Below are positions 31,719 to 42,188 of a DNA stretch of 64,000 nt, in pieces. Numbering within the stretch: the stretch's first letter is position 1; every line of letters starts with the position of its first letter. The notes under the pieces were generated by a model, which did no database searches, had not been told where the DNA came from, and worked only from the letters and a program-made list of their open reading frames with translations. This DNA comes from Acetobacteraceae bacterium. GTDB lineage: Bacteria; Pseudomonadota; Alphaproteobacteria; Acetobacterales; Acetobacteraceae. The DNA lies in the NCBI GenBank assembly GCA_025352375.1, contig JANXTL010000228.1, forward strand, positions 1 to 64,000, given 5' to 3'. The translations under genes and the position numbers were made by a program.

Positions 31719-34673
31719 ATGTGGCCGTACGATCTACCGGTTCGGGAAACATTGCGGCTGCCAGACGAAACCGCGATCGTCTGGGCCATGTTCGACGCGC
31801 CATGGTACCGCCGGCGTTATCCGGACATTGAGGCGTTTCTGGAAGACCGGTCGGACCGGGCGTTGCTGAATTTCTACCTGGATTTCGGGCAGAGCCTTGG
31901 GCACTCGCCCAACCGGTACTTCCATGAGGCGTGGCATCGCCGAGCCTATCCCAACATAGCGGCGGCGGTAGCGGACGGCGCGTTTTCGTCCGCATTCGAT
32001 GCCTATTGCCGTACTGGCAATCAGGACCGGTCCCCGCATTGGCTGTTCGATGAACTCCTGTATCGCCGGCGTCATCCGGATCTGACCAACGACGCGATCG
32101 TGGAAATCGGTTTGGTCAATGGTTACGATCACTTCCTGCGACACGGCAACCGCGAAGGCCGGGTTGGGCATCCGATGTTCGATCCGCTTTATTACCTGCG
32201 GCAACTGGAACCGTCCGAACGCGTGCTGGCCGAGGATGTCGGGCCATTTCAACACTACCTCCGAAGCCTCGAACAAGCGCCGGCAGACCGTGAAACCAGC
32301 TGGTATTTTTCTTGCGAATGGTATACGCAACGGTATCCGGATATCGCGGCGGCGATTGCCCAAGGCATTTGGCGATCGGCACTGGAGCATTATTTTTGCA
32401 ATGACACACCGACCGCATTCGATCCGAGTGCGGATTTTTCGGAAGAATGGTATCTGGATGCGGATCCCGGACTGCGATCGGCGATCGAGTCCGGCGCGTA
32501 CCGGAACGGCTATGCACATTTTCTGCGCCATGGGGCAGTGGAGTTACGTTCGCCCGCGCCGCATATCGATCTGCGCTGGTACGCGGCGCGGGAATCAGTG
32601 CGGGATGGTCTGCTGCGCGGCGAAACAATCGACGCATTCAGCCATTGGCTCATGCAGGGAAAGCCGCACGGCCACCCCGCCAGGCCGCCGTCTGAGGAGC
32701 AAATCCATGAAGCCCAGGCGGGTGCGCTGTTTCGCCGCAACGCCGCGGCACGACTGCCGCTGTACGGGCGGGCACCCTTGCAATTTGGATATGTCGCGGT
32801 TCCGGCGATTAGCGTTACGATGGTCGTCCGCGACGACCTGACCGCGGCGCTTGCGACGCTGTCTTCGTTGCGGACCAATACACGATCCGATATCGACCTT
32901 ATCCTGATGGTGTTGGGCGACAGCGATATCGCTCGGTTTGTCTCCGGCGCAACGATTCAAAAACTGGATAAGGTTGTTGGCGTCGCGGCGGCGGCTGGTG
33001 CCGGCCTCGCGCATGCCCGAGCGGATGTGGCTTGTTTGTTGGAGCCGGGCACGGAAATCGGGGCGGGATCGATCGATGCGGCCGTGCGACGATTGGGTTC
33101 CAGCCCCGACGTCGGTGCCGTCGGTGGGAAGGTCCTTCATCCCAATGGGTTGCTCCGGTCGGCCGGGTTTATAGTGTGGCGGGATGGGCGCACGCACCAA
33201 TATTTGGACGGCGAATCGGCATTAGTGCCAGAGGCCAATTTCACGCGCGACGTCGCGTTCTGCGGCTATGCGTTTTTGGCGTTTCGTACGACATCGCTGC
33301 GTGCGCTGCTGGAACGTGACGCGGCGCCACCGGTCAATGACGATGCGGCAGCCGATCTATGTCTTCGGACAATCTCGGACGGCCTCAGGATAGTCTACGA
33401 CCCCGCGATCATGGTATGGATGTGGAACGATAGCGACCTTTGGCGGCTGCCGCGGATCGACACCGGTCGACACGCTGCCTTCCTGGCGGGTTGCCACGAA
33501 GCGGACGGACGCCTTTTGGTGTTTGGCCGCTCCATCGATGCCGCACAGCGGCACGTTCTGCTGATCGAGGACACTGTCCCGCTGCGAACGATCGGTTCAG
33601 GGTTCGTGCGGACCAATGACCTGATTGGGGCGATGGCTGACCAGGGCTGGGCGGTGACGGTATTTCCGGTCAACGGTTGCCGTTTCGGACTGGCCGGGGT
33701 TTACGCCGACATGCCCGATAGCGTGGAGGTCATGCACGATCTCGACTTGTCCCGCCTGGAGGAGTTTCTGGCGCTGAGGCGTGGCATCTACGACACGATC
33801 TGGATAGCCCGGCCCCATAACATGGACCGTGCGCGACCCATTTTGGACCGATTATTCAGAAGCGATCCGCACCCGCCAGCCATCATATTGGACACCGAGG
33901 CCATCGGCAGCGCTCGGGATGCCGCGTTGGCAGCGCTGGACGGGCAGGATTTCGACCTCGCCGCTGCCTTACGGCGGGAGTTCGCCAGCGCCGATATCTG
34001 TCGCGCCGTTATCGCGGTCAGCGACACGGAAGGGGCGCTGCTGCGCGATTTCGGGTGCGCCAATGTTCATGTTATCGGGCATGTGCGCCCACTTCGGCCA
34101 ACGCCCAGGACCTTCGCGCAGCGGTCCGGGATGCTTTTCGCCGGTGCCATCCATCGTATGGACAGTCCGAACTTCGATAGTCTTTGCTGGTTCGTGGATG
34201 AGGTGCTGCCGCTGGTTGAGAAATCATTGCAGTGGGAGACCAGGTTAACCATCGCCGGTTACACGGCGCCGGACGTCACGTTGGAACGTTTCGCGCATCA
34301 TCCCAGGGTAACGCTGCGTGGTTCAGTCGCCGATCTTGAGCCGCTTTACGCGTCCCATCGGCTCTTCGTGGCACCCACCCGGATTGCTGCCGGCATACCA
34401 TACAAGGTGCACGAGGCAGCGTCCTTTGGGTTGCCGGTTGTGGCGACAGAGCTGCTCGGCGCCCAATTGGGGTGGTGCGACGGGCAGGAAATATTGACGG
34501 CCGATGCCCGCGACCCCGCTGCCTTTGCCGCACGTATCGTCGCGCTCTATCGCGATGAAGCTTTGTGGATACGGCTACGGGAAGCCGCATTGGTGCGGCT
34601 GGCGCGCGATAACGATCCCGATGCGTATGTCAGGGCGCTCCAGGCGGTGCTGGGGCCAGCGGCTCGGGAATAA
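31719..34673 (+). CDS. Large glycosyltransferase with N-terminal 'WYxxRYPDI' repeats, GT2-like middle and GT1-like C-terminus
   Basis: VTMVVRDD...GAVGGKVLHPNGLLRSAG; C-term LYASHRLFVAPTRIAAGIPYKVHEAASFGLPVV. Confidence 0.75.
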   Translation: MWPYDLPVRETLRLPDETAIVWAMFDAPWYRRRYPDIEAFLEDRSDRALLNFYLDFGQSLGHSPNRYFHEAWHRRAYPNIAAAVADGAFSSAFDAYCRTGNQDRSPHWLFDELLYRRRHPDLTNDAIVEIGLVNGYDHFLRHGNREGRVGHPMFDPLYYLRQLEPSERVLAEDVGPFQHYLRSLEQAPADRETSWYFSCEWYTQRYPDIAAAIAQGIWRSALEHYFCNDTPTAFDPSADFSEEWYLDADPGLRSAIESGAYRNGYAHFLRHGAVELRSPAPHIDLRWYAARESVRDGLLRGETIDAFSHWLMQGKPHGHPARPPSEEQIHEAQAGALFRRNAAARLPLYGRAPLQFGYVAVPAISVTMVVRDDLTAALATLSSLRTNTRSDIDLILMVLGDSDIARFVSGATIQKLDKVVGVAAAAGAGLAHARADVACLLEPGTEIGAGSIDAAVRRLGSSPDVGAVGGKVLHPNGLLRSAGFIVWRDGRTHQYLDGESALVPEANFTRDVAFCGYAFLAFRTTSLRALLERDAAPPVNDDAAADLCLRTISDGLRIVYDPAIMVWMWNDSDLWRLPRIDTGRHAAFLAGCHEADGRLLVFGRSIDAAQRHVLLIEDTVPLRTIGSGFVRTNDLIGAMADQGWAVTVFPVNGCRFGLAGVYADMPDSVEVMHDLDLSRLEEFLALRRGIYDTIWIARPHNMDRARPILDRLFRSDPHPPAIILDTEAIGSARDAALAALDGQDFDLAAALRREFASADICRAVIAVSDTEGALLRDFGCANVHVIGHVRPLRPTPRTFAQRSGMLFAGAIHRMDSPNFDSLCWFVDEVLPLVEKSLQWETRLTIAGYTAPDVTLERFAHHPRVTLRGSVADLEPLYASHRLFVAPTRIAAGIPYKVHEAASFGLPVVATELLGAQLGWCDGQEILTADARDPAAFAARIVALYRDEALWIRLREAALVRLARDNDPDAYVRALQAVLGPAARE

Positions 34674-34747
34674 TCGCGGTACAGCCCGACCAACTATGCA
34701 CGTAAGTTTTGGTTGCCATCGCGGCGGCGTCGGTCGGTTTCGTGATT

Positions 34748-34864
34748 TAGACCATGATCGTTTGAGGTTGCACGCGATCTCGGCGTTCGATCATGGTCTA
34801 AGCCTTTGTTTGAGAGGGTGATTCACGCCCGAGGTTGAAGTCAACCTCAAGCGATCACGCTCTA
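34748..34864 (-). repeat. 117-bp MITE-like repeat, copy 5 (inverted)
   Basis: tagaccatgatcgtttgaggttgcacgcgatc...tcaacctcaagcgatcacgctcta. Confidence 0.9.
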
Positions 34865-34892
34865 ATCCCCCGCGAAGCCGACAACGACGGTT

Positions 34893-35654
34893 TTAGGTGG
34901 CCCCCAGCACCTCAATCGCATCGCCGACGGCGAAATGCCCGCCTTCGACCACCTCGGCGTAGATACCGAGGTCTTTATGGCCGTAAAGGCGCTGCAATTC
35001 GGCGACCGGATCGGCGTCGCGTTCGGCGGTGATCGGGTTCACCTCGGTGGCGGGGCAGCGGGGGATATTCCGGATGACCTTTAGCACCGCGCCGCCCATC
35101 TGGATTTCCTGACCGACCCAGTCCCGTTCGCCCCAGGCTGGGACACCGCTGAACCAGACATTGGCGCGAAACCGGCGGCGGTGGCGGCGGGCACCAACCT
35201 TGGCCTCGAAATCGTGCAGGCTGGCCATGTTAATCAGGCTTATGGTCTTGCCGCGCCCATCGGCGAAGGTGTGTCCTTGCACGTATTCGAAATGCGGGGT
35301 GCCGCGCGCTTCGTCGCCAAGATATGCGGTCAGGAACATGCCCAGCTTCGCGCGTCCCTCCGGCCGCAGAGCATTTTCGGCCACTTCGATCCCGTCTGGC
35401 GCCCGCAAAGTCAGCGTGCCGGTACGCGGCTCGAAGAATGCCGCCAGCTTCGCGACGCGGGCGTTGCGGGCCAGGCACATGAAATTGGATTTTGGTAGCC
35501 ACACCGGATTTACCGCGTCGAACCCCGAATCGCCCTGTGCGAGCGCGAATGCTCGATCCCATGGAATGGTGCCGCCTCGCTCGACCGTTGCTTCCTCCAG
35601 CGCTTCCGCTGTGAGGCCTTTGACCGGGAAGCGATATAGATATTCGATCCGCAT
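34893..35654 (-). CDS. MOSC-domain protein
   Basis: YRFPVKGLTAEALEEATVERGGTIPWDRAFAL; RCPATEVNP. Confidence 0.85.
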   Translation of the reverse strand: MRIEYLYRFPVKGLTAEALEEATVERGGTIPWDRAFALAQGDSGFDAVNPVWLPKSNFMCLARNARVAKLAAFFEPRTGTLTLRAPDGIEVAENALRPEGRAKLGMFLTAYLGDEARGTPHFEYVQGHTFADGRGKTISLINMASLHDFEAKVGARRHRRRFRANVWFSGVPAWGERDWVGQEIQMGGAVLKVIRNIPRCPATEVNPITAERDADPVAELQRLYGHKDLGIYAEVVEGGHFAVGDAIEVLGAT

Positions 35655-35667
35655 GGAATGGTTCCCC

Positions 35668-35696
35668 CTTGAGTGGCAGCTTGCCCCAACCTACCT
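35668..35696 (+). promoter_or_regulatory. Candidate RpoH (heat-shock) promoter for clpB
   Basis: CTTGA-N17-CCTACCT, close to the alphaproteobacterial CTTG-N17/18-CCTATNT consensus. Confidence 0.35.
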
Positions 35697-35773
35697 GTCA
35701 GTGGAAAGGATTCGTTGACGTTGCCACGAGTGGGACGCCTTCGACCCGGTCGCCTGAGCATAGGGACATGGTT

Positions 35774-38353
35774 ATGGACATCGAGAAATTCACCGAACGC
35801 GCCCGCGGTTTTTTGCAAGCGGCACAGACCATTGCCATCCGCGAGTTCCACCAACGGATTGGCCCCGATCATCTGCTGAAAGCGCTGCTGGATGACGATG
35901 AAGGCGCGGCTGCCGGCCTGATCAAAGCGGCGGGCGGCGACCCAAAAGCGGCCTTGACCGCGATCGAGCTGGAAGTTTCCCGCAATCCTAAAGTAAGCGG
36001 CGGCGGCGCTGGCCAACCGCAGATCACGCCGGAACTGGTACGGGTGCTGGACTCCGCGCAGCAGGTCGCAAGCCGAGCGGGGGATGAATATGTGGCGCAG
36101 GACAGGGTGCTGCTGGCTCTGGCGGCGTCGGACACCTCGGCCGGGAAAGTACTAAAGAGCGCGGGCGTGACGGCGGTTGCGCTCGAAAAAGCCATTGCCG
36201 ACATTCGCAAGGGCCGCAAGGTCGACAGCGCCAACGCTGAGGCGGGGTTCGAGGCGCTGAAGAAATACGCCCGCGACGTCACCGCCATCGCGCGGGAGGG
36301 GAAACTCGACCCGGTGATCGGCCGCGACGAGGAAATTCGCCGCACCATCCAGGTGCTGGCGCGGCGCACCAAGAACAACCCGGTGCTGATCGGCGAGCCC
36401 GGCGTCGGCAAGACCGCCATCGTCGAAGGCCTCGCCCTGCGCATCGTCAACGGCGACGTGCCGGAAGCGATCAAGGGCAAGAAGCTTTTGTCGCTCGACC
36501 TTGGCGCCATGGTCGCCGGCGCGAAATACCGCGGCGAGTTCGAGGAACGGCTGAAGGCGGTGTTGAAGGAGATCGAGGCCGCCCAGGGCGAGGTCATCCT
36601 GTTCATCGACGAAATGCACACTCTGGTCGGCGCCGGCAAGGCGGACGGGGCGATGGATGCGTCGAACCTGATCAAGCCGGAACTGGCGCGCGGCACGTTG
36701 CACTGCATTGGCGCGACCACGCTGACAGAGTACCGCAAGCACGTGGAGAAGGACGCGGCCCTGGCCCGCCGGTTTCAGCCGGTGTTCGTCGGTGAGCCGT
36801 CGGTGGCCGACACGGTCTCCATCCTGCGCGGCATCAAGGAAAAGTACGAACTGCACCATGGGGTGCGGATCACCGATGGCGCGCTGGTGGCGGCGGCGAC
36901 CTTGTCCAACCGCTACATCACCGACCGGTTTCTGCCTGACAAGGCGATCGACCTGATGGATGAGGCCTCATCCCGCCTACGGATGCAGATCGACAGCAAG
37001 CCGGAAGCGCTGGACGAACTCGACCGCCGTGTCATCCAGCTGAAAATCGAGCGCGAGGCGTTGAAAAAGGAAACCGACTCCGCGTCGAAGGACCGGCTGG
37101 TGAAGCTGGAAAAAGAGCTGGCCGACCTGGAAGAAAAAGCCAACGCCATGACCACCGCCTGGAAGGCGGAGAAGGGCGAGGTGCTGGAAACCCAGAAGCT
37201 GAAGGAACGCCTCGATCAGGCACGCGGCGAAGCCGAAGTAGCACAGCGTAACGGCGATCTGACTCGGGCCTCGGAACTTCGCTATGGCGTGATCCCGGCA
37301 ATCGAAGGGCTGCTGAGCAGGTCCGGCGAGGGCAAGCTGGTCAATGAAGCGGTGGACGAGGCGGCGATCGCCGGCGTCGTGTCCCGCTGGACCGGGGTGC
37401 CCGTGGACAAGATGCTGGAGGGCGAACGCTCTAAGCTGATGCAGATGGAAGCCAAGCTGCGGGAGCGGGTGATCGGCCAGGATCAAGCCTTGACCGCTAT
37501 AGCCCATGCGGTGCGGCGGGCGCGTGCCGGATTGCAGGATCCGAACCGGCCCATCGGATCGTTCCTGTTCCTTGGCCCGACCGGTGTCGGCAAGACCGAA
37601 TTGGCCAAGGCGTTGGCCTCGTTCCTGTTCGACGACGATCGCGCGATGGTACGCATCGACATGAGCGAATTCATGGAGAAGCACGCGGTATCCCGCCTGA
37701 TCGGCGCGCCCCCCGGTTATGTCGGATACGACGAAGGCGGCGTGCTGACCGAGGCCGTGCGGCGCCGGCCGTACCAGGTGATTCTGTTCGACGAGGTGGA
37801 AAAGGCGCACGAGGATGTGTTTAACGTGCTGCTGCAAGTCCTCGACGACGGGCGGCTGACGGATGGCCAGGGCAGAACAGTGGATTTCAAGAACACGATC
37901 ATCATTCTGACGTCCAACCTCGGCTCCGACGTGCTGGCGGCTCAGCCGGAGGGCGAGAAGGTCGAAATGGTGCAGGGGCAGGTGATGAACGCGGTGCGCG
38001 CGCATTTCCGACCCGAGTTCCTGAATCGGCTGGACGAAATCGTCCTGTTCCGGCGTTTGCAACGCGCCGACATGGCCGCGATCGTGAAGATCCAGCTGGA
38101 GCGCCTGCGGGAGCTGCTGACCGATCGCAAGATCGATCTGGATCTGGACCGTTCCGCTATGGATTGGCTGGCGGCGGAGGGTTACGACAGTACCTACGGC
38201 GCTCGCCCGCTGAAGCGGGTGATCCAGCGGACGCTGCAAAACTCACTGGCCGGGATGATCCTGGAGGGTTCGATCAAGGAAGGCGACACCGTTCACGTGT
38301 CCGGTGGGCACGACGGGTTGGTGATCAACGGGGAGTTGGCCGCGGCGGCTTAA
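35774..38353 (+). CDS. clpB: ATP-dependent chaperone ClpB
   Basis: [30 protein letters not shown]; two AAA+ modules with coiled-coil middle domain. Confidence 0.97.
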   Translation: MDIEKFTERARGFLQAAQTIAIREFHQRIGPDHLLKALLDDDEGAAAGLIKAAGGDPKAALTAIELEVSRNPKVSGGGAGQPQITPELVRVLDSAQQVASRAGDEYVAQDRVLLALAASDTSAGKVLKSAGVTAVALEKAIADIRKGRKVDSANAEAGFEALKKYARDVTAIAREGKLDPVIGRDEEIRRTIQVLARRTKNNPVLIGEPGVGKTAIVEGLALRIVNGDVPEAIKGKKLLSLDLGAMVAGAKYRGEFEERLKAVLKEIEAAQGEVILFIDEMHTLVGAGKADGAMDASNLIKPELARGTLHCIGATTLTEYRKHVEKDAALARRFQPVFVGEPSVADTVSILRGIKEKYELHHGVRITDGALVAAATLSNRYITDRFLPDKAIDLMDEASSRLRMQIDSKPEALDELDRRVIQLKIEREALKKETDSASKDRLVKLEKELADLEEKANAMTTAWKAEKGEVLETQKLKERLDQARGEAEVAQRNGDLTRASELRYGVIPAIEGLLSRSGEGKLVNEAVDEAAIAGVVSRWTGVPVDKMLEGERSKLMQMEAKLRERVIGQDQALTAIAHAVRRARAGLQDPNRPIGSFLFLGPTGVGKTELAKALASFLFDDDRAMVRIDMSEFMEKHAVSRLIGAPPGYVGYDEGGVLTEAVRRRPYQVILFDEVEKAHEDVFNVLLQVLDDGRLTDGQGRTVDFKNTIIILTSNLGSDVLAAQPEGEKVEMVQGQVMNAVRAHFRPEFLNRLDEIVLFRRLQRADMAAIVKIQLERLRELLTDRKIDLDLDRSAMDWLAAEGYDSTYGARPLKRVIQRTLQNSLAGMILEGSIKEGDTVHVSGGHDGLVINGELAAAA

Positions 38354-38367
38354 CGCCGTCGGGCGAT

Positions 38368-38426
38368 CTCCTTCGCGTTGGTTCGGTCACGGTCGATCTT
38401 TTAACGTGCCGTGACAGGCGAAGGAG
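38368..38426. terminator. Nested inverted repeats between convergent genes
   Basis: CTCCTTCGC/GCGAAGGAG enclosing GTCACGG/CCGTGAC. Confidence 0.5.
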
Positions 38427-38475
38427 CGAGCCACGCCTTCCATCCATGTGAGCGAAACCATGAAGGCCATGCCGG

Positions 38476-39484
38476 CTAACTCCCAGCTTTCCCGTGTAAC
38501 TCCGGCACGAAAAGCGTCTGCCAGTTCTCCGGTTTGATCTTGATCTGCCCCGTCCGGTGCATGAATTCCGCCACCTTCATCGTACCTCGGGGATTAATGT
38601 CGAAGAACGTCGTGGGATCGGCGAGCACTTTTTCGACCTCCTCCCGGCTCGCGTTGTCGCCGGAGACCGCCATGTAAGCGTCCACCGCCACCTTGCGATC
38701 GCGTTTAATCAACGCCATGGCTTCCTCGGCCGCGCCGATGAACGCGGCCATCAGTTTGGGGTTGGCGTCACGGAACTTCTTGGTGGCGAACATCACACCA
38801 ATCGTGCCGGGCCCGCCGTACACATCGGTCGAGGTCAGGATCGGGTGGATGCCCGGCACCGCCAGCTCCCGCTGCAAATAGGGCGCGGCGCTGAAGTGGC
38901 AATTGATTTCGGTGTTGGACAACAGCGCGGCCATCGCGTCGGGGTGGCCGCGGTTGATGGTCAGGGCGTCGAATTTCTGGAAATTGGCGTCCCCGAACGC
39001 GTGGGCGGCGGCCATGCGCAACATGATCGCCTGGCTGGATACGCCGACACCCGGCAGCGCAATACGGTCATTCGGGCCGAGGTCCTCGACTTTCTGCACC
39101 GCCGGGTTCCGGGTCACGAGCACCAGCGGCATATTGTTGAACGGCGCGATTGCCATCACGTCGGCGGAGCCTCGGGTTTTCGCCCACATCAGCAGGAAGG
39201 CGGGGACGCCGGTGGCGCCGATCTCCACCGCGCCGGAGATCACCGCGTCGTTGACGTTATTCCCGGCGGCGAGGCGAACGTATTCTGCCTTCACCCCCGG
39301 CAGCCCGACGGTGGCTGCGTGCTTCTCCAGCAACTGCGCGTGCTGCATCACGTTGGTCACCAGGTAGGTCATCCCCGGCTGGACGGCGATACGGACAGGC
39401 GCGGAGTCGGCCCGAGCAGCGCGATCGGCGAGCAGGGGGGGCTGCGGCCAGGGAGGCGGCGAGGGTGCGGCGGGTCAGCGTCAT
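38476..39484 (-). pseudogene. ABC-transporter substrate-binding protein (SsuA/taurine-like), frameshifted at a G7 tract in the signal-peptide region
   Basis: ORF 38476-39372 lacks an N-terminus; MTLTRRTLAASLAA signal in another frame from 39484; G7 at 39435-39441. Confidence 0.65.
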
Positions 39485-39574
39485 TGGATGGTCCTCGAAC
39501 AGTGCTGTTTTGTCGCCCCCTACTCGCATGCCGGCCTGAACGCTAATCTCCCCCCAAATAGAGGATCGACGCCC

Positions 39575-40993
39575 ATGCCCGACACCGCCGCCCTGCTCGA
39601 CCGTATCCGAACCGTCGTGGGGGATCGCGGCCTGCTGACGGATGCGTCCGACACCGCGGCATACGCTCAGGATTGGCGTAAGCTTTACCAGGGCCGCACG
39701 AAAGCCGTCATTCGCCCGGCGAATACGCAGGAACTGGCCGACGTCGTGAAACTCTGCGCGGAAAACAACACCCCCATCGTCCCGCAAGGCGGCAACACGT
39801 CGATGGTCGGTGGGGCGGTTCCGAATGAGGACAACTCCGAGCTGGTCCTGAGCACCGGCCGGCTGAACCGTATCCGCGATCTCGACCCGGTCGACATGAC
39901 GATGACCGTCGAGGCCGGAGTTACCCTAAAAGCCGCGCAACTCGCCGCCGCCGACAGGGGCTGCCTTCTGCCGCTATCCATCAGCAGCGAAGGCACCGCC
40001 CAGATCGGCGGCGTGCTGGCGGTCAACGCCGGCGGCAACAACACCGTCCGATACGGCAATGCGCGCGATCTGGTGCTGGGCCTGGAGGTCGTGCTCCCCG
40101 ACGGCACCATTTGGAACGGCCTGCGCCGCCTGCGCAAGGACAACACCGGCTACTGCCTCCGCCAGCTCTTCGTCGGGTCCGAGGGCACGCTCGGCATCAT
40201 CACCGCGGCCGTGCTGAAGCTGGCCCCGGCGCCGAGGGACGTCTCGGTCGCTTTCTGTGGGCTGGCAAGCGCGGCCAAGGCGCTGGCCTTATTTGCTCGT
40301 GTCCAAGCCTACGACGCCGCCTCGATCAGCGCGTTCGAACTGATGTCCGGCCTCGGCACCGAGTTCGTGCTCAAGCACATCCCCAACGCCGTGCTGCCGC
40401 TAGCGGAAAAGGCCCCATTCTACGCCCTGGTGGAACTCGCCACCCCTCGCCCTAACGCCGGCATGCGCCAGGCGATGGAGGAAATTCTCGAAAAAGCGTT
40501 GGAGGACAATATCGTCCTGGACGCTGCCATCGCCGAATCGGACGCTCAGCGTGCCGCGATCTGGCGCTTGCGGGAGGAGCACTCCGAGGCTCAAAAGCGG
40601 GAGGGAGCCAGCGTCAAAAACGACGTGTCCGTGCCCGTGTCCAAGGTCCCGGCATTCATCGAAAAGGCCACCGCCGCTTGTGAGAAACTGATCCCGGGCG
40701 TGCGTTGCGTTCCGTTCGGCCACATGGGCGACGGCAACATACACTTCAACCTCGAACAGCCGATCGGCGCCGATCCCGCTTGGTTCCTCGATCAGGATCA
40801 CCCGATCATGGAGGTCGTGAACGAAGTCGTACGCGAATACGACGGCAGCTTCTCGGCCGAACATGGGATCGGCAAGCTCAAGCCCTATATGATGCCGGAT
40901 TGGCGGGGCGGAGCCGAACTTGCGATCATGCAGCGGATCAAGGCGGCCCTGGACCCGGCCGGGATCATGAACCCCGGCAAGTTACTGACTTAG
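39575..40993 (+). CDS. FAD-binding oxidoreductase (GlcD/D-2-hydroxyacid dehydrogenase-like)
   Basis: IVPQGGNTSMVGGA; FAD_binding_4-type; C-term FSAEHGIGKLK. Confidence 0.9.
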   Translation: MPDTAALLDRIRTVVGDRGLLTDASDTAAYAQDWRKLYQGRTKAVIRPANTQELADVVKLCAENNTPIVPQGGNTSMVGGAVPNEDNSELVLSTGRLNRIRDLDPVDMTMTVEAGVTLKAAQLAAADRGCLLPLSISSEGTAQIGGVLAVNAGGNNTVRYGNARDLVLGLEVVLPDGTIWNGLRRLRKDNTGYCLRQLFVGSEGTLGIITAAVLKLAPAPRDVSVAFCGLASAAKALALFARVQAYDAASISAFELMSGLGTEFVLKHIPNAVLPLAEKAPFYALVELATPRPNAGMRQAMEEILEKALEDNIVLDAAIAESDAQRAAIWRLREEHSEAQKREGASVKNDVSVPVSKVPAFIEKATAACEKLIPGVRCVPFGHMGDGNIHFNLEQPIGADPAWFLDQDHPIMEVVNEVVREYDGSFSAEHGIGKLKPYMMPDWRGGAELAIMQRIKAALDPAGIMNPGKLLT

Positions 40994-41030
40994 GAGTGGC
41001 GTTGCCCCCTGGGTTGCATCCCCGCCCGGC

Positions 41031-42188
41031 GTGCCGCAAAACCGCGTCATGCGCTCCGGTAAACTCGTCACATGGCTCGACCGGTATATCTTTCGTCAGC
41101 TCTTGCTGGCGTTGGTGGGCGTGACCGGTGGCCTTACCGCGTTGATTTGGTTGACCCAGTCGCTACGCTTCGTGGAGTTGGTGGTGAACCGCGGACTGTC
41201 GATGTCGGTGTTCTTGCGCCTGACCTCGCTGCTGATCCCGAGCTTCGTGGCGGTGATCCTGCCGATCACCACCTATGTCGTGGTGCAGTTTATCTATCAG
41301 CGGCTGAATGGCGACCGGGAATTGACGGTTATCCGCTCTGCCGGCGTTTCTCCGTTCGGGATGGCGCGCCCAGCCCTTATGCTGGCGCTGATAGTGACGA
41401 TTTCCGGGTACGCCCTCAATCTATGGGTGGTGCCCGCCACGCTCGCGTCGTTCCGGCAATTCCAGTGGGATATCCGCAACCGCATGGCCGCTTTCCTGCT
41501 ACAAGAAGGCGTGTTCACCCCGATTTCGGAGAATTTGACGGTCTACGTCCGGTCCCGCGACGCCGACGGCACGTTGCGTGGCATCCTGGTGGAGGACGAT
41601 CGCGTCGCGAACGCGCACGCTACCATCTTGTCCGAAAGCGGACGTCTGATCGAAGGCGCGAACGGTCCCCGGGCGTTGTTGTTCAACGGCAGCCGGCAGG
41701 AACTCGATCGTCAGACGGGCCGGTTGAATATGCTGACGTTCGACCAGAATGAGATCGATCTGGGTGAACGCGCCGCCGAGGCTGGGGTCCGCCCCCCCGA
41801 TATGTCGGAGGTCTCGACCGCGGAACTCCTGGACCCCCGATCCGCCCATGACCGCGATCGCGGTAAATGGGTTGCCGAGGGGCACAAACGGCTTTCCGGC
41901 CCGTTATCGACGCTTTCCTTCGCCCTGGTGGCACTGCTCTCCGTACTGGCTGGTACGTTCCGCCGGCATGGAGGATTCGTGCGGCCGGTGATTTCGGTCG
42001 GCGTCGTCGTGGGGTTGTTGGCACTTGGCTTGGCGATCAACAACCTGGCGGCCCGCGACAACGCCCTGGTGCCGTTGATATGGGTGCAGGCAATCTTGCC
42101 GGGTTTGGTTAGTTTTTGGATGCTGGTGGTACCCGATTGGATGGCCGGACGTTTCCGCGTTCCGAACCTGGCGCGGGTGCATCCATGA
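41031..42188 (+). CDS. lptF: LPS export ABC transporter permease LptF
   Basis: YIFRQLLLALVGVTGGLTALIWLTQSLRFVELVVNRG; start may be the internal Met at 41049. Confidence 0.92.
   Translation: MPQNRVMRSGKLVTWLDRYIFRQLLLALVGVTGGLTALIWLTQSLRFVELVVNRGLSMSVFLRLTSLLIPSFVAVILPITTYVVVQFIYQRLNGDRELTVIRSAGVSPFGMARPALMLALIVTISGYALNLWVVPATLASFRQFQWDIRNRMAAFLLQEGVFTPISENLTVYVRSRDADGTLRGILVEDDRVANAHATILSESGRLIEGANGPRALLFNGSRQELDRQTGRLNMLTFDQNEIDLGERAAEAGVRPPDMSEVSTAELLDPRSAHDRDRGKWVAEGHKRLSGPLSTLSFALVALLSVLAGTFRRHGGFVRPVISVGVVVGLLALGLAINNLAARDNALVPLIWVQAILPGLVSFWMLVVPDWMAGRFRVPNLARVHP

Noticed and set aside
34504-34821. ORFs ending in ...LHAISAFDHGLSLCLRG (also 5890-6432)
   Set aside because: The shared peptide is just translation of the 117-bp repeat, not a conserved protein domain.
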